Below, piece after piece: positions 36,506 to 45,544 of a DNA stretch of 64,000 bases. The notes under the pieces were generated by a model. That model was not told the origin of the DNA. It worked only from the letters and a program-made list of their open reading frames with translations, and did not search any database. Within the stretch, counting starts at the first letter, position 1. Every line of letters begins with the position of its first letter. The translations under genes and the position numbers were made by a program. Source of the DNA: Leucobacter komagatae (lineage in GTDB: Bacteria > Actinomycetota > Actinomycetes > Actinomycetales > Microbacteriaceae); the NCBI RefSeq assembly GCF_000834055.1, contig NZ_JXSQ01000007.1, forward strand, positions 1 through 64,000. The letters are read 5' to 3'.

Positions 36506-37297
36506 ATGACCGTTTCCGATGCCGAGGACGCGGCGGGCACGCCCGATCAGCCGCATGGCCACTCAGACCCAGACCGTTTCGCGATTCCGCTGCTCGAAGA
36601 CGCGCTCGCGCACGAGGCAGATCATGGCGGCGGTAACGGTGCGGAGATCGCCGCCGAGGTGAAGCCGCGTTGGCGAGGGTGGATCCACGCCGGCACATTC
36701 CCCGTTGCGGTCGCCGGCGGTATCGTGCTCATCTCGCTCGCGCACGGCGCGACCGCGAAGTGGGCGTCCGCTGTGTTTATGCTCACGAGCATGCTGCTCT
36801 TTGGCATCTCTGCGCTCTACCACCGCATCGACTGGCAGCCGAAAACGAAGCAGCTGTTTCGCCGCCTCGACCACGCGAACATCTTCCTCCTCATCGCGGG
36901 GACGTACACGCCGATCGCCCTGCTCGCGCTGCCGCCAGCGCAGGGGAACCTGCTACTCGCGCTCGTCTGGGCCGGCGCCGCGCTCGGCATCGGTTTTCGC
37001 ATGTTCTGGATCGGCGCTCCGCGCTGGCTCTATGTCGCACTGTACTTGCTGCTCGGCTGGGCCGCTGTCATGTATCTCGGTGACATCGCGCGGGCGAATC
37101 TCGCCGCGATGGTGCTCGTGATCGTTGGGGGCCTGCTCTACACGCTCGGGTCTGTCGCCTACGCGACGAAGCGGCCGAACCCCGTGCCGGGCGTCTTCGG
37201 CTTCCACGAGATTTTCCACGCTGCCACGGCGCTCGCGTTCCTATGCCACTGGACGGCAGCCCTGCTGCTTGCGCTCGACCCGCTCGGCCTGCGCTAA
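36506..37297 (+). CDS. TrhA/hemolysin III (YqfA-type) family membrane protein
   Basis: 263 residues. About 65 hydrophilic N-terminal residues, then seven membrane helices. Conserved family residues are ALYHR after helix 2, RRLDHANIF, and GFHEIFHA near the C-terminus, the Ser/His/Asp set of the progestin-receptor/alkaline-ceramidase-like CREST superfamily. The bacterial role (membrane-fluidity homeostasis in some species) is only partly known. The hemolysin name is historical. Confidence 0.9.
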   Translation: MTVSDAEDAAGTPDQPHGHSDPDRFAIPLLEDALAHEADHGGGNGAEIAAEVKPRWRGWIHAGTFPVAVAGGIVLISLAHGATAKWASAVFMLTSMLLFGISALYHRIDWQPKTKQLFRRLDHANIFLLIAGTYTPIALLALPPAQGNLLLALVWAGAALGIGFRMFWIGAPRWLYVALYLLLGWAAVMYLGDIARANLAAMVLVIVGGLLYTLGSVAYATKRPNPVPGVFGFHEIFHAATALAFLCHWTAALLLALDPLGLR

Positions 37298-37370
37298 GCT
37301 TGCGCTCGGGGGGACGCTACGCCGTATATCGCGGCGGGGCGACGTTCGAGTAGCAGAAAGCACCGGCCGC

Positions 37371-38786
37371 TTGATCGACGAGACCCTCCTCAATTCCCTG
37401 AAAGACTCGGCGGTCGACGCCTGGGTCGTGTCTGAGTCTGGCTATAACTGGGCCATACGTGGCGGGGTGTACTTTGACCCCACGGGCTCGCACACTGCCA
37501 CGCTCACCCGACCCTCTGGCGGCGGTGGCGGTGGCGTAATCGCCATTCTGGGTGAGGTCAGCGGCGAGGCAACTGCCTACTATCAGGAGTGCTTCGAGCA
37601 AGTGCGTTCGACGGTCGACGCGATTGTGGAGCCTTGGCGGGAGGTTCCTACTGCCGGAAGGCTTGACCCGGCCCTCCAAAAGAGCACATCAGCCATCGAC
37701 AAGTACGGCGCTGGCATGGCGCTGTCGACAACCGGCGAAGTCATTGGCGCGAACCCTGGGCTCGCGACCCCGCTCACCAACATTGGGCTCGCCCTCGCAG
37801 ACATGAGCGGGGGCGCGATTCGCACGATGGAGGAGGCGCTCCTCGCGAAGCTCTCGGGCGTCGTCAACGCGTTTGGCGTGGTCGCGCAGGTGAGGTCGAA
37901 TGCTATCACCGTGCAGCGAAGCATCTGGAGCGGGGTGAACAGGAAAGTCCCCGAGATCGTGCGGGCGGTCGACGACGGAATGCGTGCGATTGCCGAGCAT
38001 AGCACCCCGACGCTCGAGAAGGGGCTCGGCCAGTTCGCCTACCTTCTCGACGTTGCAGGGCTCTTGCCCGGCGCGGCCGGGAAGTTCGCCGGCATGGCCA
38101 GCAAGCTCGCCAAGGTGAGTGAAGATGCGGCGGGTGCAGACCGCGGGAACGCTGTCTTCTGGCACCCCACAGAAGCCGGCACCTACTCTGCGCTGATCAA
38201 CGAGCTCTCCCGCGGCCTCAACAAGCTCGACTCCTGGATAGCGCAGCGCGAATCCCGGCTCGCGACGCAAATGCGGGAGCATATGGCGGCGATCGGCAAG
38301 AGCCAGGGCGAGCTCGACCTGAGGGTGCCCGAGGCGTCGCCCACAGGCACAGAGCTGGCGTACAACCCCGAAATCATCGAGAACCTCATTGCCGTCGAGC
38401 TCCCCGCCCTCGCCGCCGAGCTCACCGCGGTCGCCGAGACCAACGCTGGCTGCCTGGTGGCGGGTGCGGCAGGCCGCCAGCACGTTGGCAGAACGCCGGC
38501 CGGGGCCGCGCCCGAGATCGACGAGCTTACGTACCTGCTTCGGGCGGTCACGCTTGACCTGGCTGGCGAAGTCGCCGAGTCAGCGTTAACCGTGCGGGCC
38601 GTGCTCGACGACCTGGTTTCCGTGGAGCAGTCAGTGATGGATTCCGTTGCCCGCTATCTCGCGGAGCTCGACGACGCCCGCGTCAGAGACCCGCTGCTTG
38701 ACAGCGCCGTGCCGGCAGACCTGCCCCCGCTGTCTCCGGCGATTCCCGACCTCCTGGTTATGATGGCCGCAGATGACACACAGTAA
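37371..38786 (+). CDS. Unrecognised helical protein paired with the LRR protein
   Basis: About 471 residues from a TTG at 37371. The start is uncertain: no ribosome-binding site or leaderless box is evident. No signal peptide or clear membrane helix is seen. The first 60 residues include SGYNWAIRGGVYFDPTGSHT and a Gly6 run. The rest is rich in Ala/Leu helices (AIRTMEEALLAKLSGVVNAF, LLDVAGLLPGAAGKFAGMAS, VELPALAAELTAVAETNAG), a heptad-like pattern recalling type VII-secretion or chaperone proteins, though no WxG or LXG domain can be claimed. It overlaps the LRR gene by 14 bases, so the two are probably co-translated. Confidence 0.7.
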   Translation: MIDETLLNSLKDSAVDAWVVSESGYNWAIRGGVYFDPTGSHTATLTRPSGGGGGGVIAILGEVSGEATAYYQECFEQVRSTVDAIVEPWREVPTAGRLDPALQKSTSAIDKYGAGMALSTTGEVIGANPGLATPLTNIGLALADMSGGAIRTMEEALLAKLSGVVNAFGVVAQVRSNAITVQRSIWSGVNRKVPEIVRAVDDGMRAIAEHSTPTLEKGLGQFAYLLDVAGLLPGAAGKFAGMASKLAKVSEDAAGADRGNAVFWHPTEAGTYSALINELSRGLNKLDSWIAQRESRLATQMREHMAAIGKSQGELDLRVPEASPTGTELAYNPEIIENLIAVELPALAAELTAVAETNAGCLVAGAAGRQHVGRTPAGAAPEIDELTYLLRAVTLDLAGEVAESALTVRAVLDDLVSVEQSVMDSVARYLAELDDARVRDPLLDSAVPADLPPLSPAIPDLLVMMAADDTQ

Positions 38787-39996
38787 TCGCTCCGCGCAGC
38801 GCGCAGCCATGCGGCGGCGCATCCTCGCCGCAGTCGGGAGCCTGGCCGTAGGCATCGCCGCGCTCTCCACGACGCCGGCGGTTGCCGCGGAGGGCGCGGT
38901 GCCAGACCAGGCGCTCCGGGCCTGCGTCAACGAAGCGCTCAGGCACGCGCCAGACGCACCGGTCATCGAGGCCGAGCTCGCCAACCTGCGAACGCTGCGG
39001 TGCGAGAGCCCCGACGTGAAAGACCTCACGGGGCTCGCGGGCGCCACCGCGTTGACCGAGCTCTCGGTTCGAGCCGGCGACCCGTATCGTCGCTGCGACA
39101 CGGCGCCGGCGCTCGACCTCGAGCCGATCCTCGGCCTCACACAACTCAAGTCGCTCGGCATCGAGTGCGCCGGGCTCAGGCAGCTCGAGCCGCTGACTGC
39201 GTTCAGCCACCTCATAGAGCTGAACGTCAACGGAAACGGCATTTCCGATCTCACCCCGCTGGCAGAGCTCACCGAGCTCGAGACGCTCCACCTGCAGGCC
39301 AATGGGGTCAACGATCTCACACCGTTAAGCGGGCTCAAGCGCATGCAAGCACTGCTCTTGGAATCGAACGATGTCGCTGATCTCAGCCCGCTTGCAGACC
39401 TCACGGAACTCCGTTTCCTTGCGGCAGAAAACAATCAGCTTGCTGACCTCACACCGCTGTCAAGTCTTTCTACACTAGAAACGCTGCTGCTCGACGGAAA
39501 CCAGATCACGGATGTCGAGCCGCTCAGGAGCCTCCTCAACCTGCAGCACCTCACGTTGCTCGGCAACCAGGTGACCGACATCTCGCCGATCGAGCCGCTG
39601 AAGAACATGCAGTTCGCCGAGCTCTCCATGCAGCGAATCGAGCTGCCGGAGGCCCGCGTCGGCGACACGATCAGCTTCGAGGCCATGGGCATCGCCGGCG
39701 ACGCCCTGGCGCTCACGCCCGCGCCCAACTACAAGCTCACCGCAGACGGCATCGTGCTGCTCGAGCCAGGCAGCATCGAACTGGCCTGGGCGCAACCCTT
39801 CATCCTCGGTTCGGCAGACACCGGCTTCGCCGGCGCTGCCTATGTCACGGCGAAGCCGCGACCCCCGATCTGGAAGTGGATCGGTATCGGTTCCGCTGCC
39901 GCGGCCGCGCTCGGCGTCATCGGTTGGCTCCGCTCCCGCGCGACAGCGCGCGACCGCGCCGCCGTGGAGGGAGCCGCAGCGCGCAGCCGGCTGTAG
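38773..39996 (+). CDS. Secreted, membrane-anchored leucine-rich-repeat protein
   Basis: 407 residues. Signal peptide RRRILAAVGSLAVGIAALS ending ATPAVAA-like; a cap region with two Cys; then about seven internalin-type 22-residue repeats of the form LxxLxLxxNxIxDLxPLxxL (LIELNVNGNGISDLTPLAEL, LETLHLQANGVNDLTPLSGL and so on, about residues 130-280). An Ig-like strand region follows, then a C-terminal membrane helix (WIGIGSAAAAALGVIGWL) with the basic tail RSRATARDR. The repeats should face outward. ATG at 38773 overlaps the end of the upstream unknown gene. Likely a surface binding protein; ligand unknown. Confidence 0.85.
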   Translation: MTHSNRSAQRAAMRRRILAAVGSLAVGIAALSTTPAVAAEGAVPDQALRACVNEALRHAPDAPVIEAELANLRTLRCESPDVKDLTGLAGATALTELSVRAGDPYRRCDTAPALDLEPILGLTQLKSLGIECAGLRQLEPLTAFSHLIELNVNGNGISDLTPLAELTELETLHLQANGVNDLTPLSGLKRMQALLLESNDVADLSPLADLTELRFLAAENNQLADLTPLSSLSTLETLLLDGNQITDVEPLRSLLNLQHLTLLGNQVTDISPIEPLKNMQFAELSMQRIELPEARVGDTISFEAMGIAGDALALTPAPNYKLTADGIVLLEPGSIELAWAQPFILGSADTGFAGAAYVTAKPRPPIWKWIGIGSAAAAALGVIGWLRSRATARDRAAVEGAAARSRL

Positions 39997-40015
39997 CCGC
40001 TGGGCTACCGCCCGG

Positions 40016-41875
40016 CTACTCCCCCGCGGCCTCGCCGCCCGCGAGCACCCGCAGCACGGCCTCGCCGTAGCGCTCGAGCTTCACCTGGCCAATGCCACTG
40101 ATCGCGAGCAGTCCCTCGTCGCTCGTCGGCTGGTGCGCGGCGAGAGCTGCGAGCGTCGCGTCGCCGAAGACTACGTAGCCCGGCACGCCCTGCTCCTTCG
40201 CCTCAGCGGCCCGCCACTCGCGCAGCCGCTCAAACACCTCGGCCTGCTCTGGCGAGAGATCGGCCGCAGCCGCGGCGCGCTTGCTGCCGCCAGAGCGCGA
40301 TCCGCCTCCCGAGCCGCTCGCCCGCGAGATGACCTCCTCGCGCATGAGCACCTGCTCCTCGCCGCGCAGCACGGGCTTCGCTGCTTCGCTCGGCCAGAGC
40401 ACGCCCCACTCGCCGCGCGCCTCGAGCAAGCCGACGGCGACGAGGTGCCGCACGACGCCCCGCCACTGCGCGACCGACCAGTCGGTGCCGATGTTCCACG
40501 TGGAAAGCTCGTCGAGCTTCATCTGCGTCACGCGCTCGGAGCCCACGCCGCGCAGCACGTCGATGTGCTGGCCGGCCGCGTAGGTGCGCCCGCGCTCGTT
40601 CTGCGTGCGGATAATCGTGGAGAGCAGCATCTGCGACGGAACCGTCGCGTCCCAAAGCTTCGGCGGGTCGAGGCAGACATCGCAGTTGCCGCAGTTCGCC
40701 GGGGCGTCCACCTCGCCGAAGTAGTTCAGCAGGTAGCGGCGCCGGCAGGTCACGCTCTCGCAGAGCGCGAGCATGTGGTCGAGGTGCCTGGTCTGGTTCG
40801 CCCGCGTCGTCTGGTCGCCATCGCCCGAGTCGATGAACTGGCGCTGCTGCACGACGTCGGCGAGCCCGTAGGCGAGCCAGGCCTCCGACGGGGCTCCGTC
40901 GCGGCCCGCGCGGCCAGTCTCCTGGTAGTAGCCCTCGACCGATTTCGGGAGGTCGATGTGCGCGACAAAGCGCACGTCGGGTTTGTCGATGCCCATGCCG
41001 AACGCAATCGTCGCGACGACAACGACGCCGTCCTCGCGGAGGAAGCGGGTCTGCGCGTTCAGGCGCACGTCGGCCGGCAGCCCAGCGTGGTAGGCGACTG
41101 CGTCGACGCCGGCGTCGCGAAGCGCGGCGGCTGTCTGCTCGACGCGCTTCCGGCTCAGCGCGTAGACGATGCCCGCCTCGCCCGAGTGCTCGCCCTTCAC
41201 GAACGACAGCAGCTGCGCGCGGGCGTTCTGCTTCGGCACGATCTGGTAGCGGATGTTCGCGCGGTCGAAGCTCGACACGAAGTGCCGCGCCTCGCCGAGG
41301 TGCAGCCGCTCAGTGATCTCACGGTGCGTCTCCGGCGTCGCTGTCGCGGTGAGCGCGATCCGCGGCACGTCAGGCCACTCGGTCGCGAGCGCGCCGAGCC
41401 GCAGGTAGTCGGGCCGGAAGTCGTGCCCCCACTGCGAGACGCAGTGGGCCTCGTCGATCGCAAACAGGGCGACGCGGCCGCGCTTCAGGAAGTCGACAGT
41501 GCCTGGCGACGAGAGCTGCTCGGGCGCGAGATAGAGCACGTCGAGCTCGCCGTCGAGGTACGCTGCCTCGACCGCGCGGCGCTCCTCGGGAGCCAGCGAG
41601 GAGTTGAGCGCAGCCGCCCGCACGCCCGCGAGGCGGAGCGCCATCACCTGGTCGTGCATGAGCGCGACGAGCGGCGAGAGCACGATGCCCGTGCCCGCGC
41701 GCGCGATCGCCGGGATCTGGTAGCAGAGCGACTTGCCGCCGCCGGTCGGCATGAGCACGACGGCGTCGCCGCCCGCGATCACGTGGTGAACGATCGCCTC
41801 CTGCTCGCCGCGGAACTCGCTGAAGCCGAAGACCCCCGAGAGGATCTCCTGGGGGTCGCGCACCGTGCCCGTCAT
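40016..41875 (-). CDS. recQ: ATP-dependent DNA helicase RecQ
   Basis: 619 residues. Walker [17 protein letters not shown] box [19 protein letters not shown], motif [12 protein letters not shown], a zinc site ([19 protein letters not shown]), winged helix, a Gly/Ser-rich hinge and a C-terminal HRDC domain ([14 protein letters not shown]). 3'-5' helicase for recombination and fork repair. Start ATG at 41875 is seven bases after the preceding gene's stop, so it is the last gene of the mca operon. Confidence 0.95.
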   Translation of the reverse strand: MTGTVRDPQEILSGVFGFSEFRGEQEAIVHHVIAGGDAVVLMPTGGGKSLCYQIPAIARAGTGIVLSPLVALMHDQVMALRLAGVRAAALNSSLAPEERRAVEAAYLDGELDVLYLAPEQLSSPGTVDFLKRGRVALFAIDEAHCVSQWGHDFRPDYLRLGALATEWPDVPRIALTATATPETHREITERLHLGEARHFVSSFDRANIRYQIVPKQNARAQLLSFVKGEHSGEAGIVYALSRKRVEQTAAALRDAGVDAVAYHAGLPADVRLNAQTRFLREDGVVVVATIAFGMGIDKPDVRFVAHIDLPKSVEGYYQETGRAGRDGAPSEAWLAYGLADVVQQRQFIDSGDGDQTTRANQTRHLDHMLALCESVTCRRRYLLNYFGEVDAPANCGNCDVCLDPPKLWDATVPSQMLLSTIIRTQNERGRTYAAGQHIDVLRGVGSERVTQMKLDELSTWNIGTDWSVAQWRGVVRHLVAVGLLEARGEWGVLWPSEAAKPVLRGEEQVLMREEVISRASGSGGGSRSGGSKRAAAAADLSPEQAEVFERLREWRAAEAKEQGVPGYVVFGDATLAALAAHQPTSDEGLLAISGIGQVKLERYGEAVLRVLAGGEAAGE

Positions 41876-41882
41876 GCCGCGG

Positions 41883-42245
41883 TTAGGCGCCGTCCGGGCG
41901 CGATCCACTGCTGTCGGGGACAGCACCAGATCCGTCAGCACTGCCGGCGTCGGCCGAACCGCTCTCCGACGTGCTGCCACCGGCCGGCGTCGTGCCCGTC
42001 TCGGCGAGCTCCGCAGCGATCTCTTCGCGAATCTCAGACCGGTAACCATTGCGCCTCAGGCGCTTCACCAGCAAGAATCCAAGCGTGATCACTGCGGCAG
42101 CAAACACGGCGGTCGCAATAAATCCTTCGGGTCCGGGCGTGACCTTATTCGGGTCGAATTCCTGACCGTTCTGCGCCGCAATCGCGATAGCTGCGTGCGC
42201 GGTGGCCGTCTGCACGGTGTGCAGAGCACTCATGACAACGCTCAT
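41883..42245 (-). CDS. Hypothetical single-pass membrane protein
   Basis: 120 residues. One membrane segment ([20 protein letters not shown], about residues 41-60), then a basic stretch KRLRRNGYR, an acidic helix and a Gly/Ser/Asp-rich tail. The start overlaps the mca stop by four bases (ATGA) and recQ follows seven bases later. Family not recognised; often seen beside mca in relatives (recollection, not checked). Confidence 0.72.
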   Translation of the reverse strand: MSVVMSALHTVQTATAHAAIAIAAQNGQEFDPNKVTPGPEGFIATAVFAAAVITLGFLLVKRLRRNGYRSEIREEIAAELAETGTTPAGGSTSESGSADAGSADGSGAVPDSSGSRPDGA

Positions 42246-43111
42246 AGCGCGTCCTCCTCAATTCCTTCAAACAAATCGGCTTCAAACTCGTTGGTATGGA
42301 CGCGCGAACCTGCGAGCTGGTAATCCTCGAACGGCCACGCCTGCAACTGGACCTCATTCGGCCAGAAAAAGAACGAACTGTCCGGCGAGACCTGACTCGC
42401 ATGCGCTCGGAGTGCGTCGTCTCGCTTGTCGAGGAAGCGGCCAACGTTGACCTTCGCCGTCCCCGTGAAGCCGCGGCGGAGCAGCCAATCGGCCATCTCC
42501 TCGAAACGCGCAATGAGTGGCGACGTCGGCTCGTGTTCGAGCAGCCAAGCGTGGATCGCTTTGACACGCTCGGAGTTGAAGATGTCCTCGTAGTACATCT
42601 TCGATATCTCCCACGGCTGTCCTGCGTCCGGGTATGCGCTCGCGTCTCCCGACTTTTCCCAAGCGATCATGCTGATGTCGTGGGTGCGAATGTGATCAGG
42701 GTGCGGGTATCCGCCCTGCTCGTTGTACGTGATCATGACGTGCGGCTTGAACGCACGCACGAGTCGCACGAGCGCCTCAGCAGAAACTTCCTTCGGAATA
42801 TGAGCGAACGAGCCGACAGGAATCGGCTCCCCCTCATCGGGCAGGCCAGAGTCCTCGTAGCCGAGCCACGCATGATCAAACCCAATAATTTCTTTCGCGC
42901 GCGCCATCTCGCTACGCCTGAGTCCTGCGAGGTCACGGCGGCTCTTGGGATCCCGAGCAGCGAGCTCGTTCAACACGTCGCCGCGTTCCCCACCCGTGCA
43001 GCTCACAATGAGCACCTCAACACCGCGATCAAGGTAGTGCGCGTACGTGCCGGCCCCCTTGCTCGATTCGTCGTCGGGATGCGCGTGTACGGCGATCATT
43101 CTGAGCGTCAT
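42242..43111 (-). CDS. mca: Mycothiol S-conjugate amidase
   Basis: 289-residue zinc amidase of the LmbE/MshB family that cleaves mycothiol conjugates of electrophiles. Zinc ligands in AVHAHPDDESS at the N-terminus and HPDH in GGYPHPDHIRTHD. The length and the C-terminal part favour Mca over MshB. ATG at 43111 has AAAGGA seven bases upstream. Its presence places the organism among mycothiol-using actinobacteria. First gene of an operon with the small membrane protein and recQ. Confidence 0.92.
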   Translation of the reverse strand: MTLRMIAVHAHPDDESSKGAGTYAHYLDRGVEVLIVSCTGGERGDVLNELAARDPKSRRDLAGLRRSEMARAKEIIGFDHAWLGYEDSGLPDEGEPIPVGSFAHIPKEVSAEALVRLVRAFKPHVMITYNEQGGYPHPDHIRTHDISMIAWEKSGDASAYPDAGQPWEISKMYYEDIFNSERVKAIHAWLLEHEPTSPLIARFEEMADWLLRRGFTGTAKVNVGRFLDKRDDALRAHASQVSPDSSFFFWPNEVQLQAWPFEDYQLAGSRVHTNEFEADLFEGIEEDAL

Positions 43112-43195
43112 CAACGTCCTTTCACATGCAGCAGTCAAGCGTTCCCGCTACGCTGGCACGGGACTAGTCTAGCCAGCACACACCGGAGGTTCGCC

Positions 43196-43618
43196 GTGAC
43201 CGAAATCGTCAGCGACGCCGTAGCCGACCGCTACGGGGCGACGCGCTCGAAACGGTGGGATCGCCGACTCGGCTGGACACTCGCCTCGGTCGCAATTGTT
43301 GTCGGTCTTGTCGTCATTGCGTTCGGTAACTGGCGGGAAAGCACGACCGGTTTTCAGAACATCGGCTTCACCCTGAACAATGATGCCGGCGAGTCGAACA
43401 TGTACAGCGCAACAACGAGGTTCGAGGTGAACGCCGACCCCGGGGTGCAGGTGAGCTGCGCCGTCGAGGCGCTCAACACGTCGAAGGCCACTGTCGGCTG
43501 GCGCATCATCGATCTTCCCGTTATCGACGGCAGGTCGCAGCAGGTCTCCGTCGACATCGTCACCCTCGGGCCCTCGACTGCTGCTCACGCGAAAGCATGC
43601 TGGCCTGTCGAGCCCTAG
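43196..43618 (+). CDS. DUF4307 membrane protein
   Basis: 140 residues: short cytoplasmic N-terminus with DRYG, one membrane helix (LGWTLASVAIVVGLVVIAFG, about residues 25-44), and an extracytoplasmic beta-rich domain containing two Cys (VSCAVEAL and AKACWPVEP). GTG at 43196 follows CGGAGG. It sits between mca and greA, an arrangement common in actinobacteria. Function unknown. Confidence 0.82.
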   Translation: MTEIVSDAVADRYGATRSKRWDRRLGWTLASVAIVVGLVVIAFGNWRESTTGFQNIGFTLNNDAGESNMYSATTRFEVNADPGVQVSCAVEALNTSKATVGWRIIDLPVIDGRSQQVSVDIVTLGPSTAAHAKACWPVEP

Positions 43619-43734
43619 CGACCCCGATCACACTGATACCCTAGTTGCGGCGCCCTGCATGACGGGGCGTTTGTCTTAGATCAGCGGTGATGCTCGCCTA
43701 GGTGAGCGCTCCGCTCCCGAGAAAAGAGGACACC

Positions 43735-44217
43735 ATGGCCGAGCCCACTCAGACCTGGCTGACGCAGGAAGCATTCGACCGCTTGCAGTCAGAACTCGAC
43801 GAGCTCACTGGTGCGGGCCGCAAGGACATCGCAGCGCGCATCGAAGCCGCTCGCGAGGAGGGTGATCTTAAGGAGAACGGCGGCTACCACGCCGCCAAGG
43901 ACGAGCAGGGGAAGATGGAGGCGCGGATCCGCGACCTCACCGAGCTCCTCAAGCACGCAACCGTCGCCGACGCGCCCGAGGCGAACGGCGTGGTCGTCGT
44001 CGGAACGGTTGTCACCGCAGAGGTATTCGGGGACGAAGAGCGCTTTTTGCTCGGCAACCGGAATCTTGCGGACGGCTCAGATCTTGACGTGTACAGCGCG
44101 GAGAGCCCGCTTGGCGCAGCGATCCTCGGCCTGAAGGTCGGCGACAAGGCAAGCTACACCGCACCGAACGGCAAAGAGATCCCCGTGAAGGTCGTCGCAG
44201 TCGACACCTACGCGTAG
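43735..44217 (+). CDS. greA: Transcription elongation factor GreA
   Basis: 160 residues. N-terminal antiparallel coiled coil with the acidic tip (REEGDLKENGGYHAAKDEQ) that enters the RNA polymerase secondary channel and stimulates cleavage of backtracked RNA, followed by a C-terminal FKBP-like domain (GLKVGDKASYTAPNGKEIPV). ATG at 43735 has AGAGGA upstream. A strong terminator follows. Confidence 0.95.
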   Translation: MAEPTQTWLTQEAFDRLQSELDELTGAGRKDIAARIEAAREEGDLKENGGYHAAKDEQGKMEARIRDLTELLKHATVADAPEANGVVVVGTVVTAEVFGDEERFLLGNRNLADGSDLDVYSAESPLGAAILGLKVGDKASYTAPNGKEIPVKVVAVDTYA

Positions 44218-44239
44218 GTCACCGAACCGCGATTCAAGT

Positions 44240-44284
44240 AATCGGGCCAGGAAGGAAGCTCCGCGCTTCCTTCCTGGCCCGATT
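44240..44284. terminator. Bidirectional terminator greA / ilvA
   Basis: 20-bp perfect arms (AATCGGGCCAGGAAGGAAGC and its complement) with a 5-base loop (44260-44264) between convergent genes. Confidence 0.88.
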
Positions 44285-44299
44285 GCGTGAATAGTGAGG

Positions 44300-45544
44300 T
44301 CAGTATCGCTCGCCCACGCGTACCTGGTATCCCTGGTCCCTGAGCGCCTGAGCCACGGCCTCGCCGTGCTCTGGGCCGCGCGTTTCGATGTGGAGCTCGA
44401 GCTCTACCTCGCTCACGGGCAGTTCTGTTGCGTGCCGCGTATGGATCACCTCGACGACGTTTGCGTTTTGCTCCGCAACGATGGTCGCTGTGCGGACAAG
44501 CTGGCCAGGAACGTCAGGCAGCAGGATGCGCAGCTTGGTGTACCGTGCAGAGGCGGCAAGCCCGTGCCCGATCACGCGCTGCAGCAGCAGCGGGTCGATG
44601 TTGCCGCCTGAGAGGATCACCGCTGTCGTACCAGACGGCGCAACTTTGCCAGCGATCATTGCGGCGACGCCGGCGGCACCAGCGGGCTCGACGACAAGCT
44701 TCGCACGCTCCAGCAGGAACACGATGGCCCGCGCGATGTCGTCGTCGCTCACGGTGACGATCTCATCGACGAACTCCCGGACAGCCGCGAAGTTGCGCTC
44801 CCCCGGACGCGCCACCGCGATTCCGTCGGCGATCGTCGGGAACGTTTTGACGGTCGTGGGTTCCCCCGCCTCGAGCGACACCGGGAATGGCGCAGCGTTC
44901 TCTGACTGCACCCCAATGATCCGCATGGGCTTGCCCTGCTTCGCCGCCCACTGCTTGGCCGCAGCAGCAACGCCCGAGATGAGCCCGCCGCCGCCGATGG
45001 GCACGATGATGGTCTCGACCTCTGGCGCGCGTTGGAGGATCTCAAGCGCAACAGTGCCCTGCCCCTCGATCACCGCGTGGTCGTCGAAGGGAGGAATGAA
45101 GACCGCGCCGGTCTCGCGGACAAATTCCTGTGCCGCGACACTCGTCTCGTCGAAGATGTCCCCGGCGAGCTGCACCTCCGCACCATAGTTGCGGGTTGCC
45201 TGCAGCTTGGGCAACGCGACACCCTTCGGCATGAAGATGGTCGCCTTGATACCCAGCTCGCGCGCGGCGAAGGCGACTCCCTGGGCGTGATTGCCCGCCG
45301 AAGCCGCGACGACACCGCGCGCACGCTCCTCCGGGGTGAGTAGCAGGAGCCGGTTGTAGGCACCGCGCAGTTTGTACGCTCCCGTACGCTGCAGGTTTTC
45401 GCACTTCAGGAATACCTGCGGTACGCCGCTGATGCCTGCGAGGAACCGGGAACTCTCGAGCGGCGTTCGCTGCGTAATTCGGTGTACCCGCTCGAGTGCT
45501 CGCTCAAAGTCTTCAAGCGTTGGAGCCGTGTAGGCCTCGCTCAT
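44300..45544 (-). CDS. ilvA: Threonine ammonia-lyase (threonine deaminase)
   Basis: 414-residue PLP enzyme converting threonine to 2-oxobutyrate for isoleucine synthesis. PLP Lys in RTGAYKLRGA (about residue 58), SAGNHAQGVA, the glycine loop PIGGGGLISG, and a C-terminal ACT domain (LRILLPDVPGQLVRTATIV) characteristic of the shorter class. Start ATG overlaps the stop of the upstream AI-2E permease gene by four bases, so the two are coupled. Confidence 0.93.
   Translation of the reverse strand: MSEAYTAPTLEDFERALERVHRITQRTPLESSRFLAGISGVPQVFLKCENLQRTGAYKLRGAYNRLLLLTPEERARGVVAASAGNHAQGVAFAARELGIKATIFMPKGVALPKLQATRNYGAEVQLAGDIFDETSVAAQEFVRETGAVFIPPFDDHAVIEGQGTVALEILQRAPEVETIIVPIGGGGLISGVAAAAKQWAAKQGKPMRIIGVQSENAAPFPVSLEAGEPTTVKTFPTIADGIAVARPGERNFAAVREFVDEIVTVSDDDIARAIVFLLERAKLVVEPAGAAGVAAMIAGKVAPSGTTAVILSGGNIDPLLLQRVIGHGLAASARYTKLRILLPDVPGQLVRTATIVAEQNANVVEVIHTRHATELPVSEVELELHIETRGPEHGEAVAQALRDQGYQVRVGERY

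Noticed and set aside
39842-42088. 748-codon plus-strand frame opposite recQ
   Set aside because: Mirror frame of the helicase gene in GC-rich DNA; composition is Arg/Ala/Leu/His without recognisable motifs.
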